Positions 1 to 8,322 of a stretch of DNA of 64,000 bases are shown one piece after another (position 1 is the stretch's first letter; every line of letters begins with the position of its first letter). The stretch covers positions 2,914,001-2,978,000 of the forward strand of contig CBDHHN010000004.1 in assembly GCA_965263455.1 (NCBI GenBank). The letters are read 5' to 3'. Made by a program: the position numbers and the translations under genes. Source of the DNA: CADEDH01 sp965263455. GTDB taxonomy: Bacteria > Actinomycetota > Acidimicrobiia > Acidimicrobiales > SZUA-35. Below the pieces are notes generated by a model. The model did no database searches. It saw only the letters and a program-made list of their open reading frames with translations, and was not told the origin of the DNA.

Positions 1-87
1 TCTTCTTCCTGTTCCGCTGAGGCGTCCGCCCCGGTGCGGGGTCGCGGTGGCGGCTGAGATCAGCGGCGGAGGATCGGCGGTAGAGGA

Positions 88-1605
88 TCAGCGGCTGAGG
101 TCGTCGAGCATGACCAGGAGATCGTGCACCTGGTCCTGATCGATGTCGGGGCCTCCGTCGACGCCGTGGGTGTCGACGAGGAAGAACCAGTGCCACAGGT
201 CGGGCAGCAGGTGCCGGTAGAGCCAGGTCCACGGATCGTCGCCCGGGAGCAGGGGCCGGTCCGGTGTGGGGGCGATGGCGGTGGCCGACGGCGCCGGTTC
301 GGTCGGTGTCCCGGTCGCCACCGGACCCGCCGGGCGAGTGTCGGTCGTGGTCGGCATGGGCCCGGCCCGGAGGCCGGCGGCGGGACCGTCCCCGATCGGG
401 TCGATGGCCTGGGGCCGAACCTCATCCGGGGGTTGCGACGACGTCGGCTCGGGATCGTCCGGGTCGCCGGTGCCGGTGTGGTCGAGATCTCGGGCCCCGG
501 TGTCGAGTTCGTCGTCGATCGGGCCGGGCTGCGGTGTCGGGGTCGGGGCCGGACTCGCCACGATGCCGTCCAGGCCGTTGAGGTCGGGTGGCGCCGTGGG
601 CGAGGTCCGGACTCCGGGCTCGACCGTGGTCGGCACCGGCGACCAGCCGGCCTCGAACCCGGGACCGGGCGAGGTCGTCGTCGGCCGGGCGGTCGGCGGG
701 GGTGTGCTCGTCGGGGTGGCGGAGGTCGAGGTGGTCGGGGCGGCCGTGGTCGGGGGTCGGGTGGTCGTGGTCTCGGTCCGGACCCGGTCGGCCGGGACGA
801 AGGTGCGCGGCACCCGGGGGGCCGAGGCGGTCGAGGAAGGGGTGGACGTGGAGGTGGACGCGGGCCTGGAGGTGGTCGTCGGGGGGGCGGAGGTGGTCGG
901 GGCGGCCGTGGTCGGGGGTCGGGTGGTCGTGGTGATGACCCGACGGGGGGTGGTCGTCGGCGGCCGGGTCGTAGCCGTGGTCGGCGGCCGGGTCGTGGTC
1001 GGCGGCCGGGTCGTGGTCGTGGTCGGCGGGGTGGTCGTCGTGGTCGTCGGGGGCCGGGTCGTGGTGGTGGTCGGCGGAGCGGTCGTGGTCGTGGTCGGGG
1101 TCGGCTCCTGGCCCCGGACGGCCATGAACCGGTGGGTGGTCCAGATGGTGCCGTCCTCGTCGATCACCACGCCGACGCCGACCCGGTCGAAGCGGGGGTC
1201 GATCAGGTTGGAGAAGTGGGCCGGGCTGTTCACGAAGGCCTGGAAGAGACCGTCGACGTCGGGGATGCCGTGGGTGCCGACGTTCTCCCCCAGCACCTCC
1301 CAGTCGGCCGAGATGCCGGTGGCCAGGTTGCCGGCGTGCTTGAGTTGGTCGTCGCGCGACATGACCTGGGACCAACCTCGCGCCTGGCCCACCAGTTGGC
1401 CGTCGACGGTGAGCGCGTTCAGGCCCCGGGAGGTGCGTAGGCCGTTGATCAGGGCGGTGAAGCGCGCTTCGGCCTGGCCCGGGGTGGGGGTGCCGGCGGC
1501 TCCGGCTCCCAGCGTGCCCCCGGGGGCCACCAGCACGATGGCGGCCAGGGCCAAGGCCAGGACGGGGATGAGGCGGGAGCGGAGGTTCCGGTTCGAGGCG
1601 GACAT
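88..1605 (-). CDS. Secreted CAP/SCP-domain protein with Thr/Pro-rich tail
   Basis: 505 aa. An ATG start follows GGAGCGGACG on the minus strand. Residues 10-37 form a hydrophobic signal peptide. Residues about 45-165 are a CAP (SCP/PR1, CspA/YkwD-like) domain: 'ARFTALINGLR', then 'LKHAGNL', 'GENVG', 'FVNSPAHFSNLIDPRF' and a C-terminal 'WTTHRFM' strand fit the conserved CAP blocks. From about residue 170 the protein is a long low-complexity Thr/Pro tail with runs of 'TTTTRPP', probably an extended, possibly glycosylated, wall-spanning linker. The last 60 residues ('WTWLYRHLLPDLWHWFFLV') are Trp-rich and may be a membrane- or surface-binding end. CAP proteins of bacteria are extracellular and their biochemical role is mostly unsettled. 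The domain call is firm; substrate and partner are unknown. Confidence 0.8.
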   Translation of the reverse strand: MSASNRNLRSRLIPVLALALAAIVLVAPGGTLGAGAAGTPTPGQAEARFTALINGLRTSRGLNALTVDGQLVGQARGWSQVMSRDDQLKHAGNLATGISADWEVLGENVGTHGIPDVDGLFQAFVNSPAHFSNLIDPRFDRVGVGVVIDEDGTIWTTHRFMAVRGQEPTPTTTTTAPPTTTTTRPPTTTTTTPPTTTTTRPPTTTRPPTTATTRPPTTTPRRVITTTTRPPTTAAPTTSAPPTTTSRPASTSTSTPSSTASAPRVPRTFVPADRVRTETTTTRPPTTAAPTTSTSATPTSTPPPTARPTTTSPGPGFEAGWSPVPTTVEPGVRTSPTAPPDLNGLDGIVASPAPTPTPQPGPIDDELDTGARDLDHTGTGDPDDPEPTSSQPPDEVRPQAIDPIGDGPAAGLRAGPMPTTTDTRPAGPVATGTPTEPAPSATAIAPTPDRPLLPGDDPWTWLYRHLLPDLWHWFFLVDTHGVDGGPDIDQDQVHDLLVMLDDLSR

Positions 1606-1721
1606 CGTCCGCTCCAGTCGGTTGGCCCCGGCCCGAGTTGAGGGGCCCGATCCGTTGTGGTGGTCCAGAACTGCGACCGGCGTGGGGTCATCGGCGATCG
1701 AAATGTGCTGAACTGCTGGCC

Positions 1722-3281
1722 GTGAACGTGGTCGAACACCTGCTGGGCGGAGCCGACGGCGATCGGGCCCTGGTGGTCGGGGAGGTGGCCGTCACCTACG
1801 GCGAACTCCGGGACCGGGTCGGGCGGTGGCGGGAGGGGCTGGCCGCCGCCGGGATCGAGGGCGGGGACCGTGTCCTGGTGTGGGCCGTCAACGACGACCA
1901 CTTCGTGGCCGCCTATCTCGCCCTCCTGGCCCGGGGGGCGGTGGCCGTCCCCGTCAACCCTCAGTCGCCGCCGGCCGTGCTGGCCCGGGAGGCGGCCGAG
2001 GTCGGCGCCCGGGCCCTGGTGGCCGGCCCCACCGCCGGTGAGGGCCCCCGGGCGGCCGGGGTGCCGGTGCTCACCACCGACGACCTCGATGCCGCCGCCG
2101 ACCGGGCCCGGGCCGGCGGCCCCGACCCCGCCGGGGCGGTGGCCTGCGGGGCCGATGACCCGGCCGTGCTGCTGTTCACCAGCGGGACCGCCGGTATGCC
2201 CAAGCCCGCCGTTCTCACCCACGGCAACCTGGCGGCGGCCCTCGCCTCGCTCCGAGCCGTGGCCGGCGACCGACTCGGCCCGGACGACGTGGCCCTGGCC
2301 GTCATTCCCCTGTTCCACGTGTTCGGCCTGGCCGCCGTGGTCAACGCCGGGCTGTCCACCGGGCTGACCCTCGTCCTCGACCACTACCGCTCCCCGGCCG
2401 AGCTGGCCCGGGTGGTGGCCGACCAGGGGGTGACCGTTCTCTTCGGCCCGCCGACCATGTGGCAGGCGCTGGCCGCGGCGGCAGCCGCCGGTACCGTCGA
2501 CCGGGCCTCCATGCGCGGCCTCCGCCTGACCGTCTCGGGCTCGGCCAAGCTCGATCCCGTGATTCACCGGGACCTCGCCGAGCGCCTCGGTCTCCACCTG
2601 GAGGAGGGCTACGGCCTCACGGAGTCGGCGGCGGTGGCGGCCTCGGTGGTGGGGACCGACGCCCCCGTGGGCTCGGTCGGCGGACTGATGCCCGGCGTCG
2701 AGGCCCGCCTGGTCGGGCCCGACGGGGACGATGTCCTGGTCGGCGACCCGGGGGAGCTGTGGTTGCGGGGCCCCATGGTCTCGCCCGGCTACCTCGAACT
2801 GTCCGATGAACTTGCCGATGAACTTGCCGATGAACGGGCCGACGGTTTCTCCCGGGAGGTCGGGAGCGGGCCCGGCACCCCGGCCGAGGTCCGGGTGGTG
2901 GCCGCGGCCGACGACGACGGCTGGCTCCACACCGGGGATCTGGTGGTCGTGGACGATGCCGGCCACCTCTCGGTCGTCGATCGGCTCAAGGACCTGATCA
3001 TCGTGTCGGGCTTCAACGTCTATCCCGGCGAGGTCGAAGCCGTCCTCCGGGACCATCCCGAGGTCTTCGAGGCGGCGGTGGTGAGCGAGTCCGACGAGCA
3101 GACCGGTGAGGCCGTGGTGGCCCACATCGTCCTCGTCCCGGGGGCCACGGCCGGGATCGACGAACTGGCCCGCCACTGTCATGACCAGCTGGCCCGCTAC
3201 AAGGTGCCCCGCCACTTCCACTTCCTGAGCGCCCTGCCCCGTGGTCCCGGAGGCAAGGTCCGCCGTCAGGACCTGCGCTGA
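1722..3281 (+). CDS. AMP-dependent acyl-CoA synthetase
   Basis: 519 aa from GTG 1722; a longer frame begins at 1638, but homology-like sequence ('VVEHLLGGADGDRALVVGE') starts at the GTG. It belongs to the ANL superfamily, which activates a carboxylate with ATP to an acyl-adenylate and then a CoA thioester. Visible motifs are the P-loop 'LLFTSGTAGMPKPAVLTHGN', 'EGYGLTES', the hinge region 'LHTGDLVVVDDAGHLSVVDR', 'LKDLIIVSGFNVYPGEVE' and the C-terminal catalytic Lys in 'GPGGKVRRQDL'. The pattern fits long- or medium-chain fatty-acid CoA ligases, but the substrate cannot be read from the sequence. A 12-bp repeat inserts Asp-Glu-Leu-Ala units in the loop before the hinge. It stands alone, upstream of rex on the same strand. 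Confidence 0.85.
   Translation: MNVVEHLLGGADGDRALVVGEVAVTYGELRDRVGRWREGLAAAGIEGGDRVLVWAVNDDHFVAAYLALLARGAVAVPVNPQSPPAVLAREAAEVGARALVAGPTAGEGPRAAGVPVLTTDDLDAAADRARAGGPDPAGAVACGADDPAVLLFTSGTAGMPKPAVLTHGNLAAALASLRAVAGDRLGPDDVALAVIPLFHVFGLAAVVNAGLSTGLTLVLDHYRSPAELARVVADQGVTVLFGPPTMWQALAAAAAAGTVDRASMRGLRLTVSGSAKLDPVIHRDLAERLGLHLEEGYGLTESAAVAASVVGTDAPVGSVGGLMPGVEARLVGPDGDDVLVGDPGELWLRGPMVSPGYLELSDELADELADERADGFSREVGSGPGTPAEVRVVAAADDDGWLHTGDLVVVDDAGHLSVVDRLKDLIIVSGFNVYPGEVEAVLRDHPEVFEAAVVSESDEQTGEAVVAHIVLVPGATAGIDELARHCHDQLARYKVPRHFHFLSALPRGPGGKVRRQDLR
2805..2840 (+). repeat. In-gene 12-bp tandem repeat
   Basis: Three head-to-tail copies of GATGAACTTGCC (the third diverges to GATGAACGGGCC) lie inside the acyl-CoA synthetase gene. 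They keep the frame and encode repeated Asp-Glu-Leu-Ala. They fall in a surface loop before the ANL hinge, so copy-number change would probably be tolerated. Confidence 0.8.
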
Positions 3282-3298
3282 CGGGCAAGATCGTGCAT

Positions 3299-3327
3299 TT
3301 GTGAAAGAACGGGGCCGTCCGTAGCCT
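3299..3327 (+). promoter_or_regulatory. rex promoter with Rex half-site over -35
   Basis: TTGTGA (3299-3304), 17 bases, then TAGCCT (3322-3327) fits an actinobacterial housekeeping promoter. The GTG start of rex lies 6 bases after the -10 box, so the transcript would be leaderless or nearly so. The -35 box is part of TTGTGAA, one perfect half of the Rex operator consensus TTGTGAA-N4-TTCACAA; the other half is not recognisable. Autoregulation by Rex is therefore plausible but not shown. Confidence 0.5.
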
Positions 3328-3333
3328 CGCTAC

Positions 3334-4002
3334 GTGTCGCGCGACGAGATCTCGGCCGCAACGGTGGGACGGCTCCCGACCTACCTGCGCGCCCTGGCCG
3401 AGTTGGCCGGATCCGACACCGGGACCGTCTCGTCCGAGGGCCTGGCCGAACTGGTCGGGGTCAACGCCGCCACCGTCCGTCGCGACCTGGCCTCGCTCGA
3501 CATCGTGGGGACCCGGGGCGTCGGCTACGACGTCAAGTACCTGGTCTACGAGATCAGCCTCGAACTCGGCGTCAACCAGGAATGGCCCGTGGTCGTCATC
3601 GGGGCCGGCAATCTGGGTCGGGCCTTGTCCAACTACCGGGGCCTCGCCGATCGAGGCTTCCCGATCAAGTGCCTCATCGACGTGGACGAGACCAAGGTCG
3701 GCACCACCGTGTCCGGCCTGCCGGTGTGTCACCTCGACGACCTCCCGGCCCTGGTCGACGAGCACCACATCGCCGTCGGCGTCATCGCCACCCCGGCGGC
3801 CGGAGCTCAGGAGGCCGCCGACCGCCTGGTCGAGGCCGGGGTGACCTCGCTCCTCAACTTCACGGCCAACCCCGTCGTCGTCTCCGATGAGGTGGTGGTA
3901 CGGCGGGTCGACCTGGCCACCGAACTCCAGATCCTCAGCTTCTACCGCCAGCGGGGTGGCGCCGCCTCGACCGGCACCGGCGTACCCCTGGAGACGCCGT
4001 GA
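3334..4002 (+). CDS. rex: Redox-sensing transcriptional repressor Rex
   Basis: 222 aa, GTG start. Residues 1-80 are a winged helix-turn-helix ('VSSEGLAELVGVNAATVRRDLASL'-type recognition helix). Residues about 85-200 are a Rossmann NAD(H)-binding domain with 'VVIGAGNLGRAL' and an acidic 'LIDVDETKVG' that selects NAD over NADP. Length and order match the Rex family (about 210-230 aa). Rex dimers bind operators when NADH/NAD+ is low and release them when NADH rises, controlling respiratory and haem genes. In Streptomyces coelicolor rex is cotranscribed with hemACD; here it precedes hemA by 124 bases with a palindrome in the gap, the same arrangement. It probably senses the output of the complex I genes in this window. 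Confidence 0.93.
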   Translation: MSRDEISAATVGRLPTYLRALAELAGSDTGTVSSEGLAELVGVNAATVRRDLASLDIVGTRGVGYDVKYLVYEISLELGVNQEWPVVVIGAGNLGRALSNYRGLADRGFPIKCLIDVDETKVGTTVSGLPVCHLDDLPALVDEHHIAVGVIATPAAGAQEAADRLVEAGVTSLLNFTANPVVVSDEVVVRRVDLATELQILSFYRQRGGAASTGTGVPLETP

Positions 4003-4018
4003 CCCGAACCGCTCTCGA

Positions 4019-4034
4019 TGTGACACGAGTCACA
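4019..4034. promoter_or_regulatory. Palindrome upstream of hemA (Rex- or CRP-type)
   Basis: TGTGACACGAGTCACA is a perfect inverted repeat (TGTGAC-N4-GTCACA) 93 bases before the hemA ATG. It differs by one base per half from the Rex core TGTGAA-N4-TTCACA, and it equals the CRP/FNR-family consensus TGTGA-N6-TCACA. Both readings are plausible. Rex is favoured by the neighbouring rex gene and by the known rex-hemACD control in Streptomyces. Confidence 0.55.
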
Positions 4035-4126
4035 GACTGTTGGATCGTCGGCCCTGGTTCCGACTTGCGACACTGGACCTCTGTGCCCCGGCGACGTCGG
4101 CACCATCCCCTTTCCCGGAGTCAACG

Positions 4127-5380
4127 ATGACCGTTACCGCCATCGGCCTGAATCACCGGACCGCCCCTGCCGAGGTCCTGGAGCAGCTGAGCCTGCCGGC
4201 CGATCACCTGCCCAAGGCGTTGGCCGAGCTCACCTCGAGCCCGGTGGTGTCGGAGGCCGTGGTCGTCTCGACCTGCAACCGGACCGAGGTCTACCTCCAC
4301 GCCGAGCGCTTCCACGACGGGTTCCGTGACGTACGCCAGGCCCTGGCCCTCCTCAGCGGTGTGGCCCCCGAGGTCTTCGACGAGCACCTCTATGTCCACT
4401 ACCACCTCGAGGCGGCCGACCACCTGTTCACGGTGGCCGCCGGCCTCGACTCGGTCGTCCTGGGTGAGCACGAGATCCTGGGTCAGGTGGCCCGATCGTG
4501 GGAGACGGCCCGGACCGAGGGCGCGGCCGGCTCCACCCTCAACCTCCTGTTCCAGCGGGCCATCGAGTGCGGCAAACGGATCCGGACCGACACCGAGATC
4601 GGCCGCAGTACCGCCTCGCTGTCGCACGCCGCCGTCTCCCTGCTGGCCGAGCACCGGGCCGACCTCGACGGAGCCGCCGTGCTGCTCGTCGGGGCCGGCG
4701 AGGTCGGTGCCCAGGTGGCGGTGGCCCTGACCCGCCACGCTCCGGTCGAGCTGTCGGTCACCAACCGCACTGCGGCCCGGGCCCAGGCCCTGGCCGCCGA
4801 CCTCGGGGCCCGGACCGTGGCCTACGAGAACCTGGCCTCGGCCGTGGTCGCATCCGACGTGGTCATCACCGCCACCGGTGCTCCCCAACCGGTGGTCCCC
4901 ATCGACGCCCTGGCCGCGGCCGCCGCCGCCCGCCCCCGTTTCGTGCTCGACCTGGCCCAGCCCCGGGACGTTCCGCTCGAAGCGGCGGCCCTCGACGGCC
5001 TGGAACTGCGGACCCTGGACGAGGTCCAGGCCTACGCCAACCGCGGTATCGAGGCCCGCCGGGTCCACGCCGAGGCGGCCCGCACCCTGGTCGGGGAAGA
5101 GGTCCAGCGATACGCCGCCGCCTGCTCGGCCCGTCAGGTCGCGCCCCTGATCGGCGGCCTCCACGGTTGGGCCGAAGGTATCCGCCGGAGCGAGATGGAG
5201 CGCTATGCGGCCAAATTGGCCGGGCTCGCTCCCGAGGATCGGGAGGCGGTCGAGGCCCTGTCCCGCACCCTGGTGGCCAAGCTGCTCCACCAACCGACCG
5301 TCACCCTCAAAGACGCCGCCGGCACCGCCCGGGGCGAGCGCCTGGCCTCGGCCGTGCGGGAGTTGTTCGACCAGTCGTGA
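4127..5380 (+). CDS. hemA: Glutamyl-tRNA reductase
   Basis: 417 aa from ATG 4127, preceded by CCCGGAG. It reduces glutamyl-tRNA(Glu) with NADPH to glutamate-1-semialdehyde, the first committed C5 step of haem synthesis. The N-terminal catalytic domain has 'GLNHRTAP' and the nucleophile Cys50 in 'VVVSTCNRTEVY'. 'GEHEILGQV' and 'GKRIRTDTEIG' follow. The NADPH-binding Rossmann motif is 'VLLVGAGEVGAQVA' (about residues 185-200), and a C-terminal helical dimerisation domain ends in 'LAKLLHQPT'. All are standard for HemA. The stop overlaps the hemC GTG (GTGA), so the two are translationally coupled. Expression is probably set by the palindrome at 4019-4034. Confidence 0.95.
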   Translation: MTVTAIGLNHRTAPAEVLEQLSLPADHLPKALAELTSSPVVSEAVVVSTCNRTEVYLHAERFHDGFRDVRQALALLSGVAPEVFDEHLYVHYHLEAADHLFTVAAGLDSVVLGEHEILGQVARSWETARTEGAAGSTLNLLFQRAIECGKRIRTDTEIGRSTASLSHAAVSLLAEHRADLDGAAVLLVGAGEVGAQVAVALTRHAPVELSVTNRTAARAQALAADLGARTVAYENLASAVVASDVVITATGAPQPVVPIDALAAAAAARPRFVLDLAQPRDVPLEAAALDGLELRTLDEVQAYANRGIEARRVHAEAARTLVGEEVQRYAAACSARQVAPLIGGLHGWAEGIRRSEMERYAAKLAGLAPEDREAVEALSRTLVAKLLHQPTVTLKDAAGTARGERLASAVRELFDQS

Positions 5381-6303
5381 TCGTCCGCCTCGCCACCCGT
5401 CGCAGTCCTCTGGCCCGCTGGCAGGCCGAGCGCGTGGCCGCCCTGCTGGAGCGGGCCAACCCGGGCCTCACCACCGAGTTGGTCCCGACCGACACCGCAC
5501 CCGACCGCGACCTGACCGTGCCCATCGCCGCCTTCGGGGGCAAGGGGGCGTTCTCCAAAGAGGTCCAGGCCCTGGTCCTCAACGGAGCGGCAGACGTTGC
5601 CGTCCACTCGGCCAAGGACCTCCAGGCCGTCACCCCCGAGGCCCTGGTCATCGGCGCCTTCCCCGAACGGGGAACTGTCGACGACTGCCTGGTCGGCTCC
5701 ACCTTGGCCGATCTCGCCCCCGGCGCCACCGTGGCCACCGGCTCCCAGCGGCGGCGGGCGCTCCTGCTCGACGTGCGGCCCGACCTGAACGTGGTCGGGC
5801 TCCGGGGCAACATCGGGACCCGGCTGGCCCGCCTGACCGACGTCGACGCCATCGTGGCCGCCACCGTCGCCCTGGAGCGGATGGGGGAGCAGCCCGACGT
5901 GATCGAACGGCTCGATCCCGAGACCTTCATCCCCCAGGTGGGCCAGGGGGCGTTGGCCGTCGAGTGCCGGGCCGGCGACACGGTCACCGCCGACCTGCTG
6001 GCCTCGATCGACGACGCCGCCACCCGGACCACGGTCGAGGCCGAGCGTTCGTTCCTGCTCACCCTGGGCGGCGACTGCGACCTGCCGGCCGGTGCCCACG
6101 CCGTGCTCGGGACCGACGGCAAACTCACGATGCGAGGCATCCTGGCCGAGCGCTTGGACCAGGAGCCCGAGTCCGACACCGGGCCCGCCTCGGCCGCCTC
6201 CGGTGCGCCGGAGCTGTGGCGGGCTGAGGTGGTGGAACTGCCGGCGGCCGACCCCGGTCGCACCCTGGCCCAGCGTCTGCTGGGCGCCGGCCCCGGTCGG
6301 TGA
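5377..6303 (+). CDS. hemC: Hydroxymethylbilane synthase (porphobilinogen deaminase)
   Basis: 308 aa, GTG start overlapping the hemA stop. It polymerises four porphobilinogens to hydroxymethylbilane on a covalent dipyrromethane cofactor. The N-terminus 'LATRRSPLARWQAERVAALL' and 'GGKGAFSKEVQALVLNGAADVAVHSAKD' region are family hallmarks. 'RRRALLLDVRPDLNVVGLRGN' carries the substrate-binding arginines. The cofactor attachment site is Cys234 in 'LGGDCDLPAGAH'. Length is normal. Its TGA overlaps the hemD GTG. Confidence 0.95.
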   Translation: MIVRLATRRSPLARWQAERVAALLERANPGLTTELVPTDTAPDRDLTVPIAAFGGKGAFSKEVQALVLNGAADVAVHSAKDLQAVTPEALVIGAFPERGTVDDCLVGSTLADLAPGATVATGSQRRRALLLDVRPDLNVVGLRGNIGTRLARLTDVDAIVAATVALERMGEQPDVIERLDPETFIPQVGQGALAVECRAGDTVTADLLASIDDAATRTTVEAERSFLLTLGGDCDLPAGAHAVLGTDGKLTMRGILAERLDQEPESDTGPASAASGAPELWRAEVVELPAADPGRTLAQRLLGAGPGR

Positions 6304-7106
6304 TCGCCGGCGGCGGCTCGGAGACCGACCGGCCCGACCCGGCCCCGGCCGCCCCCGGCGTGGTCATCACCCGGCCCCCGGCGGCCGCCGCCGTGCTGGC
6401 CGCCACGCTGGCCGAGCGCGGGATAGCGGCCATCGCCCTCGCCCTCCAGGAGCCGGGCCCACCGGTCGACGGAGGCACCGCCCTGGCCGACGCCGTGGCC
6501 CGACTCGACCGGTACCGGTGGTTGGTGGCCACCTCGGCCAACGGCGTCCGGTCGGTGGCCGCCGTCGGCCTTCCCGACCCGCTCCCGGCCGGTCTCGGCG
6601 TCGGGGCCGTCGGCCCGGCCACGGCCCGGGCCTGGCGGCGGGCCGGGGTCGAGGTGGCCGTGGTGGCCACCGCCCGCGGCCCCGCCACCGCCACCGCCGC
6701 CGACCTGGCTCGGAGCCTGCCGGCGGCCCGGCCCGGCGATCGGGTGCTGGCCCCCCTGGCCGAACGGGCCGGCCCCGACCTGGAACGGATCCTGACCGAC
6801 CGCGGCTACGAGGTGGATCGGGTCGACGCCTACCGCATGGTCCCGACGGTGGTCGCCCCGGTCCAGCGCCGACAGGTCGGCCAGGCCCGGGCCGTGGTCC
6901 TCACCGCACCGTCCACGGCCGAACGGCTGGTGGAGGAGATGGGCCGTCCCCATCCCGCCCCGGCCGTCGCCATCGGCCACCGGACGGCGACCCGGGCCCG
7001 GGAACTCGGGTTCGACCCGGTCGAGGTGGCCACCGATCCCGGGCCCGAGGCTCTGGCCGACGCCGCCGTCCGACTCCTGGCCGACCCAACCCGAACCCGA
7101 ACCTGA
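6300..7106 (+). CDS. hemD: Uroporphyrinogen-III synthase
   Basis: 268 aa, GTG start overlapping the hemC stop by four bases (GTGA). HemD cyclises hydroxymethylbilane with inversion of ring D. The family is poorly conserved; recognisable pieces are 'GVVITRPPAAA' at the start of domain 1, 'YRWLVATSANGVRSV', 'GAVGPATARAWR', 'DRVLAPLAERAGPDLERIL' and 'VVLTAPSTAERLVEE' plus 'AIGHRTATRARELGF' in domain 2. These match the two-lobed HemD layout. The order directly after hemC supports the call. In some actinobacteria HemD is fused to a methyltransferase or regulator; here it is a stand-alone enzyme. Confidence 0.9.
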   Translation: MIAGGGSETDRPDPAPAAPGVVITRPPAAAAVLAATLAERGIAAIALALQEPGPPVDGGTALADAVARLDRYRWLVATSANGVRSVAAVGLPDPLPAGLGVGAVGPATARAWRRAGVEVAVVATARGPATATAADLARSLPAARPGDRVLAPLAERAGPDLERILTDRGYEVDRVDAYRMVPTVVAPVQRRQVGQARAVVLTAPSTAERLVEEMGRPHPAPAVAIGHRTATRARELGFDPVEVATDPGPEALADAAVRLLADPTRTRT

Positions 7107-7170
7107 ACCGAACCTCAGCCGACACGCCCTCGGGCCGGCCCGGGGCGGTCGCGCCACGGCCCGACGCCGG

Positions 7171-7176
7171 TAGGGT
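7171..7176 (+). promoter_or_regulatory. Putative -10 box before hemB
   Basis: TAGGGT lies in the 184-base hemD-hemB gap, about 115 bases before the hemB ATG, and matches the actinobacterial TANNNT pattern. No convincing -35 is visible. It suggests that hemB-hemL can be transcribed apart from rex-hemACD. Confidence 0.35.
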
Positions 7177-7290
7177 CATCGGCACCACCGTCCCCGATCG
7201 CCGCCGACGCCGGGTGGGGTCCTCCGACCGTCACCGGCACGCAACCGACCGGACCGAAACCGGGGGCGGATCGACGAAAGGACGGAAGGG

Positions 7291-8274
7291 ATGGCATTCC
7301 CCCAGCACCGGCCGCGACGGCTGCGCCGCACCGCCGCCATCCGGCGCATGGTGGCCGAGACCCGGCTCGGCGTGGACGATCTGATCGCCCCCCTGTTCGT
7401 GCGGGAGGACGTTGACGCCCCCGTCCCCATCACCTCGCTGCCGGGGGTGGTCCAGCACACGGTCGAGTCGATGCAGGCCGAGGTCAAGCGCCTGGTCGAC
7501 CTCGGGGTGCCGGCCGTGGTCCTGTTCGGAATCCCGGCCCGCAAGGATGCCGAGGGGTCCGAGGCCTGGAACCCCGACGGCATCGTCCAGGTCGCCCTGC
7601 GTGAGTGCCGCCAGCGCTTCGGCGACGACATCGTCCTCATCAGCGACCTCTGCGTGGACGAGTACACCAGCCACGGCCACTGCGGGATCGTCGACGATCG
7701 GGGGAACGTCGACAACGACGCCACCCTCCAGCTCTACGCCAACGCCGCCGTGGCCCAGGCCCGGGCCGGAGCCGACATCGTGGCCCCGTCGGGGATGATG
7801 GACGGCCAGGTCCTGGCCATCCGTGACGCCCTCGATGAGGAGGAGTTCATCGACACCTCCATCCTGGCCTACTCGGCCAAGTACGCCAGCGCCCTCTACG
7901 GTCCCTTCCGCGACGCCGTCGACGTCACCATCGCCGACGGCGGCGACCGCAAGGGCTATCAGCAGGACTGGCGCAACAGCCGGGAGTCGCTGGAGGAGAT
8001 CCGACTCGACCTGGAGGAGGGGGCCGACATGGTGATGGTCAAACCGGCCCTGGCCTACCTCGACATCATCACCCGGGCCCGACTCACCTTCGACGTCCCC
8101 ATCGCCGCTTATCACGTGAGCGGCGAGTACGCCATGCTCAAGGCCGCCGCCGCCAACGGCTGGATCGACGGCGAGGCGGCGGCGGTGGAGATCCTCGGCT
8201 CCATCAAGCGGGCCGGCGCCGACCTGATCCTGACCTACCTGGCCGCCGAGGTGGCCGAGTCCCTGCACGGCTGA
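7291..8274 (+). CDS. hemB: Delta-aminolevulinic acid dehydratase (porphobilinogen synthase)
   Basis: 327 aa, ATG start after GAAAGGACGGAAGGG. It condenses two 5-aminolevulinates to porphobilinogen. The Schiff-base lysines are Lys197 ('YSAKYASALYGPFRDA') and Lys251 ('MVMVKPALAYLDII'). The metal region reads 'DLCVDEYTSHGHCG': the zinc-type three-Cys set (Cys-x-Cys...Cys) has Asp at the middle position, so it is intermediate between the zinc and magnesium types, as is common in actinobacteria. The reaction order in the pathway is before HemC, although the gene lies after hemD. Confidence 0.95.
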   Translation: MAFPQHRPRRLRRTAAIRRMVAETRLGVDDLIAPLFVREDVDAPVPITSLPGVVQHTVESMQAEVKRLVDLGVPAVVLFGIPARKDAEGSEAWNPDGIVQVALRECRQRFGDDIVLISDLCVDEYTSHGHCGIVDDRGNVDNDATLQLYANAAVAQARAGADIVAPSGMMDGQVLAIRDALDEEEFIDTSILAYSAKYASALYGPFRDAVDVTIADGGDRKGYQQDWRNSRESLEEIRLDLEEGADMVMVKPALAYLDIITRARLTFDVPIAAYHVSGEYAMLKAAAANGWIDGEAAAVEILGSIKRAGADLILTYLAAEVAESLHG

Positions 8275-8322
8275 CCGGCCCCGGCGGCCGGTCCACCGAA
8301 CCTCCCGCACCCTGGAGAACCG

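Noticed and set aside
3..20. Possible last five codons of a plus-strand gene (Phe-Phe-Leu-Phe-Arg-stop)
   Set aside because: Too short to support; nothing before position 1 can be seen. The stretch 1-87 otherwise shows no feature.
124..1440. Plus-strand Gly/Arg-rich open frame antisense to the CAP protein
   Set aside because: Composition simply mirrors the Thr/Pro repeats on the other strand; a CAP domain and signal peptide support the minus strand.
3299..3316. Full Rex operator at the rex promoter
   Set aside because: Only the left half TTGTGAA is present; the right half reads CGGGGCC, so I keep it as a half-site.
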